DNA of 41,141 bases from JAXMBN01 sp046349875 (GCA_046349875.1 JAXMBN010000044.1:1-41141); one strand, 5' to 3'; positions 1 to 9,851 are shown, numbered from the stretch's first letter. The notes: generated by a model not told the origin, from the sequence alone. Made by a program: numbers and translations.

Positions 1-2
1 CC

Positions 3-41
3 TATGCCCAGAGCTTTGCTATCCACAACCGGAAAGGGTAG
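3..41 (+). CDS. C-terminal end of an upstream gene, probably nitrate ABC transporter substrate-binding protein (partial)
   Basis: Twelve codons run open from the window edge and end in TAG at 39-41, reading YAQSFAIHNRKG. The stop lies 6 bases before the permease start, as expected for the last codons of the gene preceding nrtB in an operon. In nitrate transporter operons that gene is usually nrtA, the periplasmic nitrate-binding lipoprotein. The fragment is too short for the family to be read from sequence, so the name rests on context only. Confidence 0.4.
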   Translation, partial: YAQSFAIHNRKG

Positions 42-47
42 GGGATC

Positions 48-1013
48 ATGTGGAAACGATTACAAAACATCTTTGTGGACAAAGTTCTCTTGCCATGCGT
101 AGGAATCGGACTCTGTCTGATTTTCTGGTGTGCTGTATCCTGGATCACCTATGACACACAAGCAGGAGTGAGCGATTTTCCATCGCCTCTTGTCACTTGG
201 AACGAAAGCGCGAAATACTTTGCCCATCCTTTCTCTCGCAATGAAGCCGAAGGGTTCGATGGGATTGGCTTGGAGACTTGGCGTTCGCTTCAATTGGTAG
301 CCTTGGGATATGGTTTGGCGATGGTTGCAGCCGTTCCCTTGGGCTTTCTGTTGGGTGGAAGCATCTATTTCGCAAAGATGTTCGACCCCATATTCCAAAT
401 TCTTCGTCCGATTTCTCCTTTGGCATGGTTTCCATTGGCCGGTCTCATCGTGGTTGCGATTCGTCGTTACAACCAGGAGGTCGATGCAACACAATTGCAG
501 TGCATCTTCACCATAGCGATGTGTTCGATCTGGCCCACCATTCTCAACACGGCGGTCGGTGTTCGCGCGATTCCCCAAGACTATTTAAACGTTGGGAAGG
601 TGCTTCAGCTTTCCTCGTGGCGAATGTTCTCGCGCATCCTATTACCCGCCACCATGCCCTACATGTTTACAGGCTTTCGCTTGAGCCTGGGAATTGCTTG
701 GTTGGTAATCGTGGCCGCTGAAATGCTCTCTGGCAAGAATGGCATTGGAGCCTTCGTCAACAACCAATACCAGTCGGGAACCTATGGACCGATGATTGCT
801 GCAGTCATCGTGATTGGTGTGGTCGGATTTGTGTTGGATCGTTTGACGAGTGTCTTGGAGAAGAATGTCTTTGCTTGGATAGCTTTGCCACGTCGCATCT
901 TTGTGTGGGTTTTGGCTCGCCGTGAATCGCGATTGGAAGTAAGTTCGGGTTCGTCGAGCGCATCGACCGCGCGGCACAAGGAGGTGATCGATGTCGCTGC
1001 TCGAACTGTGTGA
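48..1013 (+). CDS. nrtB: Nitrate ABC transporter permease, NrtB-like
   Basis: Inner-membrane permease of 321 residues of the nitrate/sulfonate/taurine class (BPD_transp_1 fold). An N-terminal hydrophobic helix (about 14-34) is followed by a polar loop and then the permease core (about 85-280) with several hydrophobic helices. The segment ILRPISPLAWFPLAGL and the following 'RAIPQDYLNVGKVLQLSSWRMF' coupling-loop region resemble NrtB. It would form the channel for nitrate and dock on the two downstream ATPases. An AGGGGAT sequence precedes the ATG. The 3' end overlaps the next gene by 23 bases. The C-terminal tail after about residue 285 is polar and not conserved. Assignment to nitrate rather than sulfonate rests on the nitrate and nitrite reductase genes downstream. 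Confidence 0.9.
   Translation: MWKRLQNIFVDKVLLPCVGIGLCLIFWCAVSWITYDTQAGVSDFPSPLVTWNESAKYFAHPFSRNEAEGFDGIGLETWRSLQLVALGYGLAMVAAVPLGFLLGGSIYFAKMFDPIFQILRPISPLAWFPLAGLIVVAIRRYNQEVDATQLQCIFTIAMCSIWPTILNTAVGVRAIPQDYLNVGKVLQLSSWRMFSRILLPATMPYMFTGFRLSLGIAWLVIVAAEMLSGKNGIGAFVNNQYQSGTYGPMIAAVIVIGVVGFVLDRLTSVLEKNVFAWIALPRRIFVWVLARRESRLEVSSGSSSASTARHKEVIDVAARTV
978..986 (+). promoter_or_regulatory. Perfect Shine-Dalgarno inside the end of nrtB, for the next ATPase gene
   Basis: AAGGAGGTG matches the 16S anti-Shine-Dalgarno completely. It lies inside the last codons of the permease gene and ends 4 bases before the ATG at 991. It decides the start of the next gene and shows that the 23-base overlap is real. 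Confidence 0.85.
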
Positions 1014-1794
1014 TGTTCAAAAATCGTATGCCACAAACCAAGGCATGCGACCTGTCCTTCGCAACATTGACTTGACTTTGCAGGAAGGAGAGCTCGTTTC
1101 GGTTGTAGGATACTCCGGTTCTGGAAAGTCGACATTGGTTTCCATTCTGGCAGGTCTTCGTCGACCCGACTGCGGTCGCGTCATGCTTCGCGGAATCGAA
1201 GCCAAGCTACCGGGACCAGAACGCGGCGTTGTGTTTCAGAACTATAGTCTGTTGCCTTGGCTTACCGTGCAGGAGAATGTAATGTTCGCCGTACAGCAGG
1301 TCTTTCCTCGCGAGAGCCCAAGGCAGCATCGCGAGCGGGCAGAAAAGTACTTGGCGATGGTTCACCTTAGCCATGCTCTGACCAAACGACCTCACGAACT
1401 ATCGGGCGGAATGCGGCAACGCGTTTCGTTGGCGCGGACGCTTGCGATGGAGCCAGCCATTCTATTACTGGACGAGCCTCTCTCTGCGCTGGATGCTTTG
1501 ACTCGAAGCACCTTGCAGCAGGAACTCGTCGACATCTGCGAAGAACAGCGCTGCTCCATTCTTTGGGTCACCAATGACGTGGAGGAAGCGATCTTGGTGG
1601 CGGACCGTGTTGTACCTCTCTTGCCACTTATCGAAGGAGCAACGTTGGGAGACGCCTATCCCGTGTCTTTCAAACGACCACGCGTTCGACAGGAGATCGT
1701 TCAACAAGAGTCATTTCAGAGTCTGAAGCGAGCCATCATCGACGATCTGCGAAGTGCTCAGAAGGCCAGACGAATGGCAACACAAGGAGCCTAG
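991..1794 (+). CDS. nrtC: Nitrate ABC transporter ATPase, NrtC-like, with degenerate H-loop
   Basis: ATP-binding subunit of 267 residues. Walker A GYSGSGKST is at about 40-48, the Q-loop VFQNYSLLPW at 81-90, signature LSGGM at 137-141 and Walker B LLLDEP ending in the catalytic Glu at about 162. The switch (H-loop) region reads WVTNDVEEA, with Asn where the family has His (TNDVEEA instead of THDVDEA). It lacks the C-terminal NrtA-like domain of cyanobacterial NrtC, so it is a plain ATPase. It should pair with the next gene product on the cytoplasmic face of NrtB. Start at 991 is set by the perfect Shine-Dalgarno. The gene ends 3 bases before the next start, with AAGGAG at 1784-1789 serving as that gene's ribosome binding site. 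Confidence 0.9.
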   Translation: MSLLELCDVQKSYATNQGMRPVLRNIDLTLQEGELVSVVGYSGSGKSTLVSILAGLRRPDCGRVMLRGIEAKLPGPERGVVFQNYSLLPWLTVQENVMFAVQQVFPRESPRQHRERAEKYLAMVHLSHALTKRPHELSGGMRQRVSLARTLAMEPAILLLDEPLSALDALTRSTLQQELVDICEEQRCSILWVTNDVEEAILVADRVVPLLPLIEGATLGDAYPVSFKRPRVRQEIVQQESFQSLKRAIIDDLRSAQKARRMATQGA

Positions 1795-1797
1795 GCG

Positions 1798-2592
1798 ATG
1801 AATGCGAAGTATCTCGAATGTTGGCGACTGCGAAAGGAGTTTCGAACGCAGCGCGGAACCTTTTTGGCGGTGCGAGACTTCTCGCTCAATGTTGCCAAAG
1901 GCGAGTTCGTTACCATCATCGGACATAGTGGTTGTGGCAAGAGCACGGTGCTGTCGATGATCGCTGGTTTGCATTCGATCGATGGTGGTGGACTAGTGCT
2001 CGACAATCGCGAAGTCGATGGACCAGGGACCGATCGAGCCGTCGTTTTTCAGTCACCCAACCTGCTCCCTTGGATGACCGCCCTCGACAATGTTCAGATG
2101 GCCATCGAACAAGTTCGGCGAGGTGCTCCCAAGGTAGAGCTTCGCGAGCGAGCCGCTCATTGGTTAGAAGTTGTGGGGCTTCGAGGCGAAGAGCTTAAGA
2201 AGCCAAGCGAACTGAGCCAGGGAATGCAGCAACGCGTGGGAATTGCTCGCGCGTTTGCATTGGAACCCAAAATGCTCCTTTTGGACGAGCCCTTTGGAAT
2301 GCTCGATTCACTGACACGATTGGATCTTCAAGATGTGTTGCTCGACGTGTGGCAACACCATCAAATCACGACGTTGATGGTAACTCACGATGTTGATGAA
2401 GCGGTCTTTCTGAGCGATCGCATCGTCATGATGACCAACGGACCGGCAGCTACTATTGGTAGCGTCCTGCCAGTTCGCTTTGATCGACCTCGCGATCGAG
2501 ATTCGCTGATGCAGTCAGCGGCATTTGAAGAGAAAAAAGGACAAGTACTTCAGTTTCTCGATCATCCACTTGCTCACGTGGACGTGGCTTAG
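1798..2592 (+). CDS. nrtD: Nitrate ABC transporter ATPase, NrtD-like
   Basis: Second ATP-binding subunit, 264 residues. Walker A GHSGCGKST is at about 42-50, Q-loop VFQSPNLLPWMTALDN at 83-98, Walker B LLLDEPFGMLD with Glu near 164, and an intact H-loop VTHDVDEA with His near 197. The C-terminus (DRIVMMTNGPAATIG, then FDRPRDRDSLMQ) is characteristic of the NrtC/NrtD family that is specific for nitrate. The signature motif is altered, LSQGM instead of LSGGM (139-143). It is therefore likely to form an asymmetric heterodimer with the preceding ATPase. Thirty-two bases separate it from the next start at 2625. Confidence 0.9.
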   Translation: MNAKYLECWRLRKEFRTQRGTFLAVRDFSLNVAKGEFVTIIGHSGCGKSTVLSMIAGLHSIDGGGLVLDNREVDGPGTDRAVVFQSPNLLPWMTALDNVQMAIEQVRRGAPKVELRERAAHWLEVVGLRGEELKKPSELSQGMQQRVGIARAFALEPKMLLLDEPFGMLDSLTRLDLQDVLLDVWQHHQITTLMVTHDVDEAVFLSDRIVMMTNGPAATIGSVLPVRFDRPRDRDSLMQSAAFEEKKGQVLQFLDHPLAHVDVA

Positions 2593-2624
2593 AGCTTCAA
2601 CCTAGTTGGAAGGCAAGGCCATTC

Positions 2625-4230
2625 ATGGCGAACGCAGGATTGCTCAAGGATTTACTCGAAGAAGGGCAGGATCTCTCTGCAGTCGATGTGTTTTCACGTT
2701 GGCATGATTCCCAACCGAGTGTTCCTCATGCGGATCGTTACCGTGATCTGATTTCACACGCCGATGGAAGGGCAACAGTACGCGTTTGAGGTGGACCTCG
2801 ATACATGTAGTGGATGCAAAGCGTGCGTGATCGCCTGCCATCATCGCAATGGGCTCGAGGAGGATGAAACGTGGCGACAGGTAGGGCAATTGCAGTCGCA
2901 GAAGGACTTCCCATCCTTCAGACGATCACTGCGGCATGTCATCATTGTGTCGAACCTGGATGTATGCAGAGCTGTCCCGTCAAGCCTACGTCAAAGAGAG
3001 GCAACGGGTATCGTTCGACATCTCGATGATCAATGCTTTGGTTGTCAGTATTGCATCATGATGTGCGTACGAAGTCCCTCAGTACCGAAGCGATTTAGGG
3101 ATCGTCCGAAAGTGCGACATGTGTAGCCAGCGTCGCTCGCGAAGGGAAGCACCGGCATGTGTTGCAGGTTGTCGAATCAAGCGATCGGAGTCACACTCGT
3201 CGATACTCGTTCCGTGTCCGATGATTCCATCGAAACCATCGAGAATGAACGATCTCCCTATGGAGTGACACCAGGGTCCTTGGGAGTGGATGCACCTCGC
3301 GATGCGATGACGCTTCCAACCACTAAATATGTAACCAAGGATGCAGGGAAAGCGGAAGCGATCGCGGGCTCGGTGGACTTTTTCGATCGGAGGGTCACGT
3401 GGGGAACACGCCATAGTGGCCCTTGATTGTCATGTTGCTCCTGACGCAGTGGAGCGTTGGCATGTGGATCGGCCTGCTCATGTCCTTTGCAACACCAACA
3501 GAATCGTCCATGCGAACAACGCTGGTTGTGGCGGCGGATGCTGGGGGTCACTGGTGTCATGGTGGCTCCGCTTCATTTAGGTCGTCCTTGGTTGGCCTTT
3601 CGTGGAGTCCTTGGTTGGCGGACCAGTTGGTTGAGTCGCGAAGCATTGGCCTTTGGCCCCTTTTTATTGACATCCTCTTTGGCTGGGATGCGAATGGATG
3701 GCAAAGATGGTTTCGTTGGGTTACTTCTCGCTTCGATCACTGGGGCCCTAGCGGTATCGTGTTCGGCCATGGTCTACGTTGTGACCCGACGCTTTCTGTG
3801 GAGTGCATGGCGGACCTTGCCAGACTTTTTAGGAACAGTTGCATGGGCAGCTTCGGCGGTCTTATTGTTATGCAATCTTAAGGCAGATGCCTTTCTCTTG
3901 AATCTCTCAACCCTTTGCGTTTTGCAATCGATCTTGATGGCAACTTGGCTGATTCCTTGGTGGATCGGCAAATCGGCCGAGCATCGACGTATTCTGAATC
4001 GGTGGTCGGCCCTTTGTTCGATGCCAACCTTTCGCGCAGCGCTAATGACTTTGCTGATCTCGACCGTTGCATGCAATGTTGGGGGAGTAGGTATGACATT
4101 GCTCGAGATCGAGGATCGCTTGTTCGCATCCTGCATCCTGGTCATGACGATGGCTGCATTTCAGATTCCTCTTCGTTGGTTCTTCTTTGCATCGATCGTG
4201 TTTCCCAAAATGCCGGGAGCACAACGCTAA
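2625..4230 (+). pseudogene. Nitrate reductase-associated Fe-S subunit fused to DmsC-type membrane anchor (multiple frameshifts)
   Basis: Read across frames, this is a ferredoxin-like Fe-S subunit fused to a DmsC/YnfH-type anchor, as found in nitrate assimilation clusters of planctomycetes and some proteobacteria. Start ATG at 2625 follows GGAAGG. The first frame gives MANAGLLKDLLEEGQDLSAV and RYRDLI. A second frame gives EGQQYAFEVDLDTCSGCKAC and GLEEDETWR. Another gives TAACHHCVEPGC and MQSCPVK, then ATGIVRHLDDQCFGCQYC, then RKCDMCSQR and NQAIGVTLV. The four Cys clusters for [4Fe-4S] are all present. The DmsC part (about 3423-4230) has hydrophobic helices and HLGRPWLAFRGVLGWRTSWL. Shifts lie near 2750-2763, 2905, 2980-3003, 3065, 3127-3160 and 3540. 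It would pass electrons from quinol to the nitrate reductase. The stop TAA shares one base with the next ATG (TAATG). It may be sequence error rather than decay. Confidence 0.8.
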
Positions 4231-6463
4231 TGCTTCGACCGTTGAAGAATAAGCTGCCTTGGTTTCCCGGCATCAAAGCGGAAGACGGACCGCTCACCGA
4301 AAAGCTCCATTGGAAGCGACTCGGAGCGATGGTGGTTTTGCCGATCATAAAGCACTCCAGTCAATCGGTTCATTCCGTTTGCGGCTTCTGTTCGACTGGA
4401 TGTAGCTTGGAGATCCATCTTCAAGCGCGGAAACCTGTCCCTTAACTCGAGCGTTCATTATCCAGTCAATCGGGCAACGCATGTCCCAAAAGGTTGGGAA
4501 GCCATGCAGGTTCTCGAATCGAAGGAGCGGGCGACGACTCCATTGGCTCGCAATGCCAGCGGTTACCTTCTGGAAGCGGGGTTTCCTGGCAAAGAAGCGG
4601 CGAACTTGTTTGTGATCGGATGAGGAATCCTGATTCGGTCAAAGTATGGCCCCGATTCATTGGCCTTTATCAGCACCGGGCAGATTACGGGAGGAGATGG
4701 CGTTTTGGGCTGGTGGCTGCGTTCGGGATGGGAATTCGTCATGGAGATGGGAATACGCGGCAGTGCTTATTTACGAGCGTCGTCGCATACAAGGAAGCAT
4801 TTGGGTTCGACGCTCCGCCTTTCACCTACGCCGACTTTGAAGAGTCCGACCTGTTGATCTTTGTCAAGGGCCAATCCATGTATCGCTCATCCAATTCTTT
4901 GGCAACGCGTGCTTGCCAATCCCCATTCGCCGAAGATCATTGTAATCGACCCGGTGACCGAGACCGTCATGCGCGACGAACATCCTCGCCCGCTGGCCAA
5001 GAGCGATCTGGCACTTTTGTATGGACTTGCCAACGAACTCGCATACGTGCTCGATGGTCTCGATCACCAGTTCATCGAGGAGCATACCTCAAGGTTCGAG
5101 GCATTCGAGCAACACGTTCGAACGTTCACACTCGATCGGGTCGCGAAAGAAACGGGAATTGCTGCAGAACGTCTTTCCCACGTTGCCGCAATGATCATGC
5201 TCAACGATTTCCTTCTGGTGGACGATGGGGTCAACCAAAAGCTACCAAGGTGTGCGAACGGCCCAAGCGATCATCAATCTGGCATTGACCGGCAATATCA
5301 GTCGACCAGGAACGGGGGCCAACAGTATCACCGGGCAATGCAATGCGATGGGGTCCCGTCTTTATAGCACTTTCCCACGACCCAACTTGATCGGCCATCA
5401 CGATTATGCCAACGAATCGCATCGCAATAAGGTTGCAAACATTCTCGAGATTCCGGTGGAGCGAATTCCAACGGCTCCCTGTTGGTCGTATGACCAAATC
5501 CTTCAAGGGATCGAAGATGGCAAAGTCAAAGGCTTGTGGGTGATCGCAACCAATGGCGCATTCTTGGATTGGAAGTGAGCGGGCTCGTGCTCTGCTTGCC
5601 AAACTCCGATTTTCTAGTGGTGCAGGATATGTATCGCACCACCACCGAGATACTACGAGTAACTACATCTGTTATTGCCTGCGGCAGGATTGGGGCGAAG
5701 AAGGACCTTCATCAACGAACGGCCTTGTCATTCATGATTCACCGTGTCGCAGCACCTCCAGGCCAGGCCCTATCCGATTTTCCATCTTTCGCCTTCTTGC
5801 TGAAGAATGGGGATGTGGAAAGTGGTTTGAAAGTTGGACTCATCCCACGAAGCCGTGTTCCAAAGCTGAAAGCCTTTCGCGAAACCAGCCCAGTGACATG
5901 ACGGGCATGCGCGATTATCCAGAAGATCGAACAATCTGGCGGGATGCAATGGCCTTCACCGAGGCGGATGCGTATTTCGCCATCGACCTATCAAGCGGAA
6001 CGTCGTCTCTTCGAGGATGGGCACTTCTTTCATCGGACCAGCGAGCTCGATTTTATTTGAAGAGGCTCAAGAGATGCCGGAACCTCCTTGCCAGGAGTTT
6101 CCCCGTTGGTGCTTCTGACGGGACGTGGATCGGCGAGCCAATGGCATGCCGAAACACGCACGCGACAAAGCCCCTTGCTTCAATCGATGCGACGCCTGGA
6201 ATCGTACGTCGAAATGCATGCCGAGGATGCCAAGCGTTTCGCGTGACCCACGGTGAAATGGTCGAGGTACGCGATCGACGCGGGATGGCTCGGTCTCGAT
6301 TGAAAGTCACCAATACCGTCGCTTCAGGATGTATCTTCATGCCAATGCACGATGTACAAGTCAACCGATTGACCTTGGAACACGTGGATCCCTATTCTCG
6401 TCAGCCTTCCTATAAAGATGCTGCTGTATCACCATCTTGCCCGTCAAAGGAACTCGCTCATGA
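4230..6463 (+). pseudogene. nasA: Assimilatory nitrate reductase, molybdopterin-dependent catalytic subunit (multiple frameshifts)
   Basis: Catalytic subunit of the Mo-bisMGD family that reduces nitrate to nitrite in the cytoplasm. The start overlaps the preceding stop. The N-terminus is intact to VCGFCSTGCSLEIHLQ, giving three Cys of the [4Fe-4S] site. The fourth Cys (of CPKGWE) is hidden by a compensating deletion/insertion at 4478-4492, so the open frame shows HVPKGWEAMQVL. Later pieces in alternating frames include FISTGQIT, HGDGNTRQC (Mo-ligating Cys), FTYADFEESDLLIF, SDLALLYGLANEL, GTGANSITGQCNAMGSRLY, VKGLWVIATNGA, DFLVVQDMYRTT and DPYSRQPSYKDAAV. The order and length (about 740 codons) match full-length enzymes of this family. 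At least ten small indels break the frame. The restored end would be TGA at 6461-6463, overlapping the nitrite reductase ATG as ATGA. No nonsense substitution is evident. Confidence 0.85.
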
Positions 6464-8260
6464 ATGCCCGTATGAGTTTTCCAAAGAGCAGCAGGCTTAC
6501 CTGCAAGGTCTCGTGATGGGAAGCGATGTGGCGCGGAAGATCAAGAACCTTCCGGTGCTCAGTGGTTCGGCCTCTTCGGGCAACGGTTCTCCAGCTTCTC
6601 ACATTACGGTCGGAGGAGGACACTTGCCGAGCATCCATGCAGAGGCTCAGCAACGATTTGAGGCTGCCGGGAAGACGCTCGTGGCAGAAGAGAAAGCCAA
6701 ACGCGACAAGAATGGATTGGCGATGTGGAGCGAAATGGAGACGCGATCCGCAGCCAATGAGTATCCCAAAGGAACCGATGTCTTTATGACGAAGTTCCAA
6801 GGGCTTTTCTTTGTCGCTCCAGCGCAACAAAGCTACATGTGCCGCATGCGAATTCCAGGTGGTGAGCTGCGAAGCGATCAAGTCGAAGGGATCGCGGATC
6901 TTTCCGATCGATTTGCCAATGGGCGTCTCGACCTTACCACACGAGCCAACCTTCAATTGCGAGAGATCGAATCGAAGCATGCTATGGAGATATTGATGGG
7001 GCTCCGCGATCTCGGCATCGTCACCTTGGGATCCGGTGCCGACAATGTTCGCAATAATACGGCCAGTGCTGGTGGAATCGATCCGTGCGAATGGATCCGG
7101 ACTTGCCACTGGCTCGCAAGCTACATTATCCGCATTCTCAACAAACCAGAACTCTACGGATTACCCAGGAAATTCAACATCGCCTTCGATGGTGGTGGCC
7201 AAATCAGTTCGCTGGCAGAAACCAGCGATGTGAGCTTCCATGCCGTTCGCGTAAGCCATGCGACTGAATGAATGTCAGACTATGTTTCTGTTGGGGCTCG
7301 GCGGTATCACGGGGCATGGTGATTTTGCACGGCCACAGGCGTCATCGTTTCACCGCAACATGCCATTGCTCTGGGCGAAGCCATCTTGCGCGTTTTCATA
7401 CGCCATGGAGATCGAACCGATCGCAAGAAGGCTCGGCTCAAATATCTTCTCGATGCTTGGGGATTCGAACGGTTTTTGACAGAAGTCGAGAGGTTCGGAA
7501 GCAAACTCGATAAGATCGCGAATCAAGTCGTCTTGGCTTCGAACGAAAAGCGTTGGGCGCGTCATTTCATTCGCAGAAGCAAGAAGGGCGGATGTATGTT
7601 GGCGTCCTTGTACCCGTGGGTCTATTGACCACGCAACAGGCGCGAAGGAATAGCCGCGATTACAGGAACGATTTGGTTCGGGCCGCATTCGTTTGACGGT
7701 ATGGCAGAATCTCATCATTCCCGATCTCCAAGAATCTTGTCGCAGTGAAGTGGAGCAATGCCTAAGTGAGTTAGGTCTCGATTGGAAAACGTCTAGCCTT
7801 CGAGCAGGCTTGGTAGCGTGTACGGGGAACGCACTGGGGATGCAAGTTTGCAGCTAGCGATACCAAGGCGACGGCAATGGAGATCGCGTCCTTTGTCGAG
7901 GAAAGATTAGAACTGGATGAGCCCATCAATATTCATGTTACGGGCTGCCATCATAGTTGCGCGCAGCATCTGATTGCTGATATCGGCTTGATTGCAACGA
8001 AAGTCGAAGTGCAGGAAGAGATGCGGGAAGGATTTCATATCCTCCTGGGAGGAAAGACGGGAATGGAACCGAAGATCGCCATTCCTGCATTCGAATCGGT
8101 GTTGAGAGAAGAAGTGCCGCAGCGAGTGCTTTGGATTCTCGAATCTTACTTGCGACGCGAGTCCTCGGAGTCTGACTTTGCAACTTGGGCGGGCCTACAG
8201 AGCAAGGAAGGACTAGTTAAGCGTTTTGAAACAGAAGGAAAGGGTTGCTATGCGTCCTGA
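6460..8260 (+). pseudogene. nirA: Assimilatory nitrite reductase, siroheme/[4Fe-4S] NirA-type (multiple frameshifts)
   Basis: Six-electron reduction of nitrite to ammonium. ATG at 6460 (AAAGG at 6446-6450) with restoration of one T in the run at 6477-6480 gives MNARMSFSKEQQAYLQGL. A long intact stretch to about 7260 carries VMGSDVARKIKNLP, DVFMTKFQGLFFVAPAQQSY, LTTRANLQLREI and GSGADNVRNNTASAG (nitrite/sulfite reductase ferredoxin-like domain). Further on, alternating frames give FLLGLGGITGHGDFA, HGDRTDRKKARLKYLL and WGFERFL. The cofactor cysteines are visible: ACTGNA followed by WGCKFAASDTKATAMEIA near 7820-7880, and the intact VTGCHHSCAQH near 7940. Shifts cluster between 7262 and 7860. The last frame ends at 8258-8260, 11 bases inside the flavoprotein gene. 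Electron donor could be ferredoxin or the flavoprotein next door. Confidence 0.85.
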
Positions 8261-9851
8261 TCTCATTCCTGACTCAGCTCCTTTCAGCCCTGAACAGCGA
8301 GCGTGGCTCAATGGATTCTTCAGTGGGGTCCTCGGATTATTAGACGAATCGGCGGCCAAGTCGCTATCGGTTGGGCAGCTTCAAGGATGGATGGATGCAG
8401 AATCGAGTGAAAGTAAAGCAGCCGAAGAAGAGGAAGCGTTTCCTTGGCACGATAGTAGTTTGTCGATCGACGAACGCATGCAGCTAGCCGATGGCAAACC
8501 ACTCGCGCGTCAGATGATGGCTGCGATGGCCCAGCTGAACTGTGGTTCGTGTGGCTATCTCTGTAAAACGTATGCCGAGTCGATAGCCAGTGGTCAAGAA
8601 AAGAATTTGACGCTCTGTTCGCCTGGAGGCAGCGATACTGCCAAGCGACTTCGTTTGTTGTCCAAGCAACTAGGAGGGACTGCCTCCTCCGCTTCCTCCA
8701 GCATCGCAACGGCCGTTCCAGGAACTCGCAACCATCCCGTGGAAGCCAAGCTCTTAGAGTCCAAACCGCTCAATCATCCCGATTCGGCCAAGGATACACG
8801 TCATGTCCGCATCGATCTCAGCAAGACCCCCATTCAGTATCGCGTTGGAGATGCATTGGGGATCTTACCTACCAATTGCGAACAGCTCGTTGGGCTCATT
8901 TGCGATCAACAAAAGTGGGAAGTGAATCAGATGGTCGACATCGAGGGTCAGCCACTGAGATTAGGTGATGTACTCAAGACTCGATGTCTGCGATCCATTA
9001 CCGAGGACTTGGTGAGTCTTTTTCAGATGGAGATCGACCAGGCGCTACAGTCGGCCGCTTGCGATGCAGCCGTGAAAGAGTCGTGGATCGATTTTCTAGA
9101 CTCAGCCGATCGAGAAGAATGGGATGTCTTGGAGTTATGTGAAGCATTTTCTTGGATACGCGTTGATCCAGCTGCTTTTGCGAAAGCTCTGTTGCCCCTG
9201 CGACCGCGACTCTATTCGATTGCAAGCAGTTTCCAGATGCACCCTGGCGAGGTTCATCTGACCGTGGGACGGGTCGAGGAAAACGTTCGAGGTCGAGCGA
9301 GGAAAGGAGTTGCTTCGACCATGCTGTCGGATCGTTTAGTACCAGGAGCGTCGCTGCAAGTGTTCCTTCAGCCTAGCCACGGTTTCACGGTTCCTTCGGA
9401 CGGACAAGCTCCGATGATCATGGTGGGGCCGGGGACGGGTATTGCACCCTTCATTGCTTTTCTTCAACAGCGTTGGGTCGACCAATCTCCAGGCAAGAAC
9501 TGGCTGTTCTTTGGAGATCAACGGAGCGAACATGATTTTCTTTATCGCGAAGATCTGGAGCGTTGGCAGGAATCGGGCTTTCTCACTCGCCTCGATTTAG
9601 CCTTTAGTCGCGATGGGGCTGAAAAGGTCTACGTGCAGCATCGCATGCTCGAACATGCCGCAGAGTTGTATCGCTGGCTTCAGCAAGGAGCGCACTTCTA
9701 CATATGTGGCGACGCGAAACGGATGGCCAAAGATGTCGAACACACTTTGCTGCAGATTATCGGTCAGCAGGGGCAGATGACCGATGAAGAGGCTGTTCAT
9801 TATTTGAAGCAGATGCAACAAGACCAGCGATACAGGAAAGACGTTTACTAG
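8250..9851 (+). CDS. CysJ-like NADPH flavoprotein reductase with N-terminal Fe-S cysteine cluster
   Basis: Intact 533-residue protein. Start ATG at 8250 is preceded by AAGGAAAGGG and lies inside the end of nirA. Residues 1-90 are acidic and poorly conserved (PFSPEQRAWLNGFFSG). Residues 95-128 hold four cysteines, C98-x2-C101-x3-C105 and C123 (LNCGSCGYLCKTYAE, then LCSPGG), a probable [4Fe-4S] site. From about 185 to the end it is a CysJ/cytochrome P450 reductase FAD-NADPH module: RPRLYSIASS (FAD), GVASTMLSDRL, MVGPGTGIAPFIAFLQQR and HFYICGDAKRMAKDVE, ending in KDVY with the conserved terminal aromatic. The FMN flavodoxin domain of true CysJ is absent, apparently replaced by the Cys cluster. 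Position after nirA suggests it carries NADPH electrons to nitrate or nitrite reductase. Confidence 0.88.
   Translation: MRPDLIPDSAPFSPEQRAWLNGFFSGVLGLLDESAAKSLSVGQLQGWMDAESSESKAAEEEEAFPWHDSSLSIDERMQLADGKPLARQMMAAMAQLNCGSCGYLCKTYAESIASGQEKNLTLCSPGGSDTAKRLRLLSKQLGGTASSASSSIATAVPGTRNHPVEAKLLESKPLNHPDSAKDTRHVRIDLSKTPIQYRVGDALGILPTNCEQLVGLICDQQKWEVNQMVDIEGQPLRLGDVLKTRCLRSITEDLVSLFQMEIDQALQSAACDAAVKESWIDFLDSADREEWDVLELCEAFSWIRVDPAAFAKALLPLRPRLYSIASSFQMHPGEVHLTVGRVEENVRGRARKGVASTMLSDRLVPGASLQVFLQPSHGFTVPSDGQAPMIMVGPGTGIAPFIAFLQQRWVDQSPGKNWLFFGDQRSEHDFLYREDLERWQESGFLTRLDLAFSRDGAEKVYVQHRMLEHAAELYRWLQQGAHFYICGDAKRMAKDVEHTLLQIIGQQGQMTDEEAVHYLKQMQQDQRYRKDVY

Noticed and set aside
193..435. Minus-strand and alternative-frame open frames across the nrt genes
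   Set aside because: They lie opposite clear, motif-rich ABC genes and show no family features.
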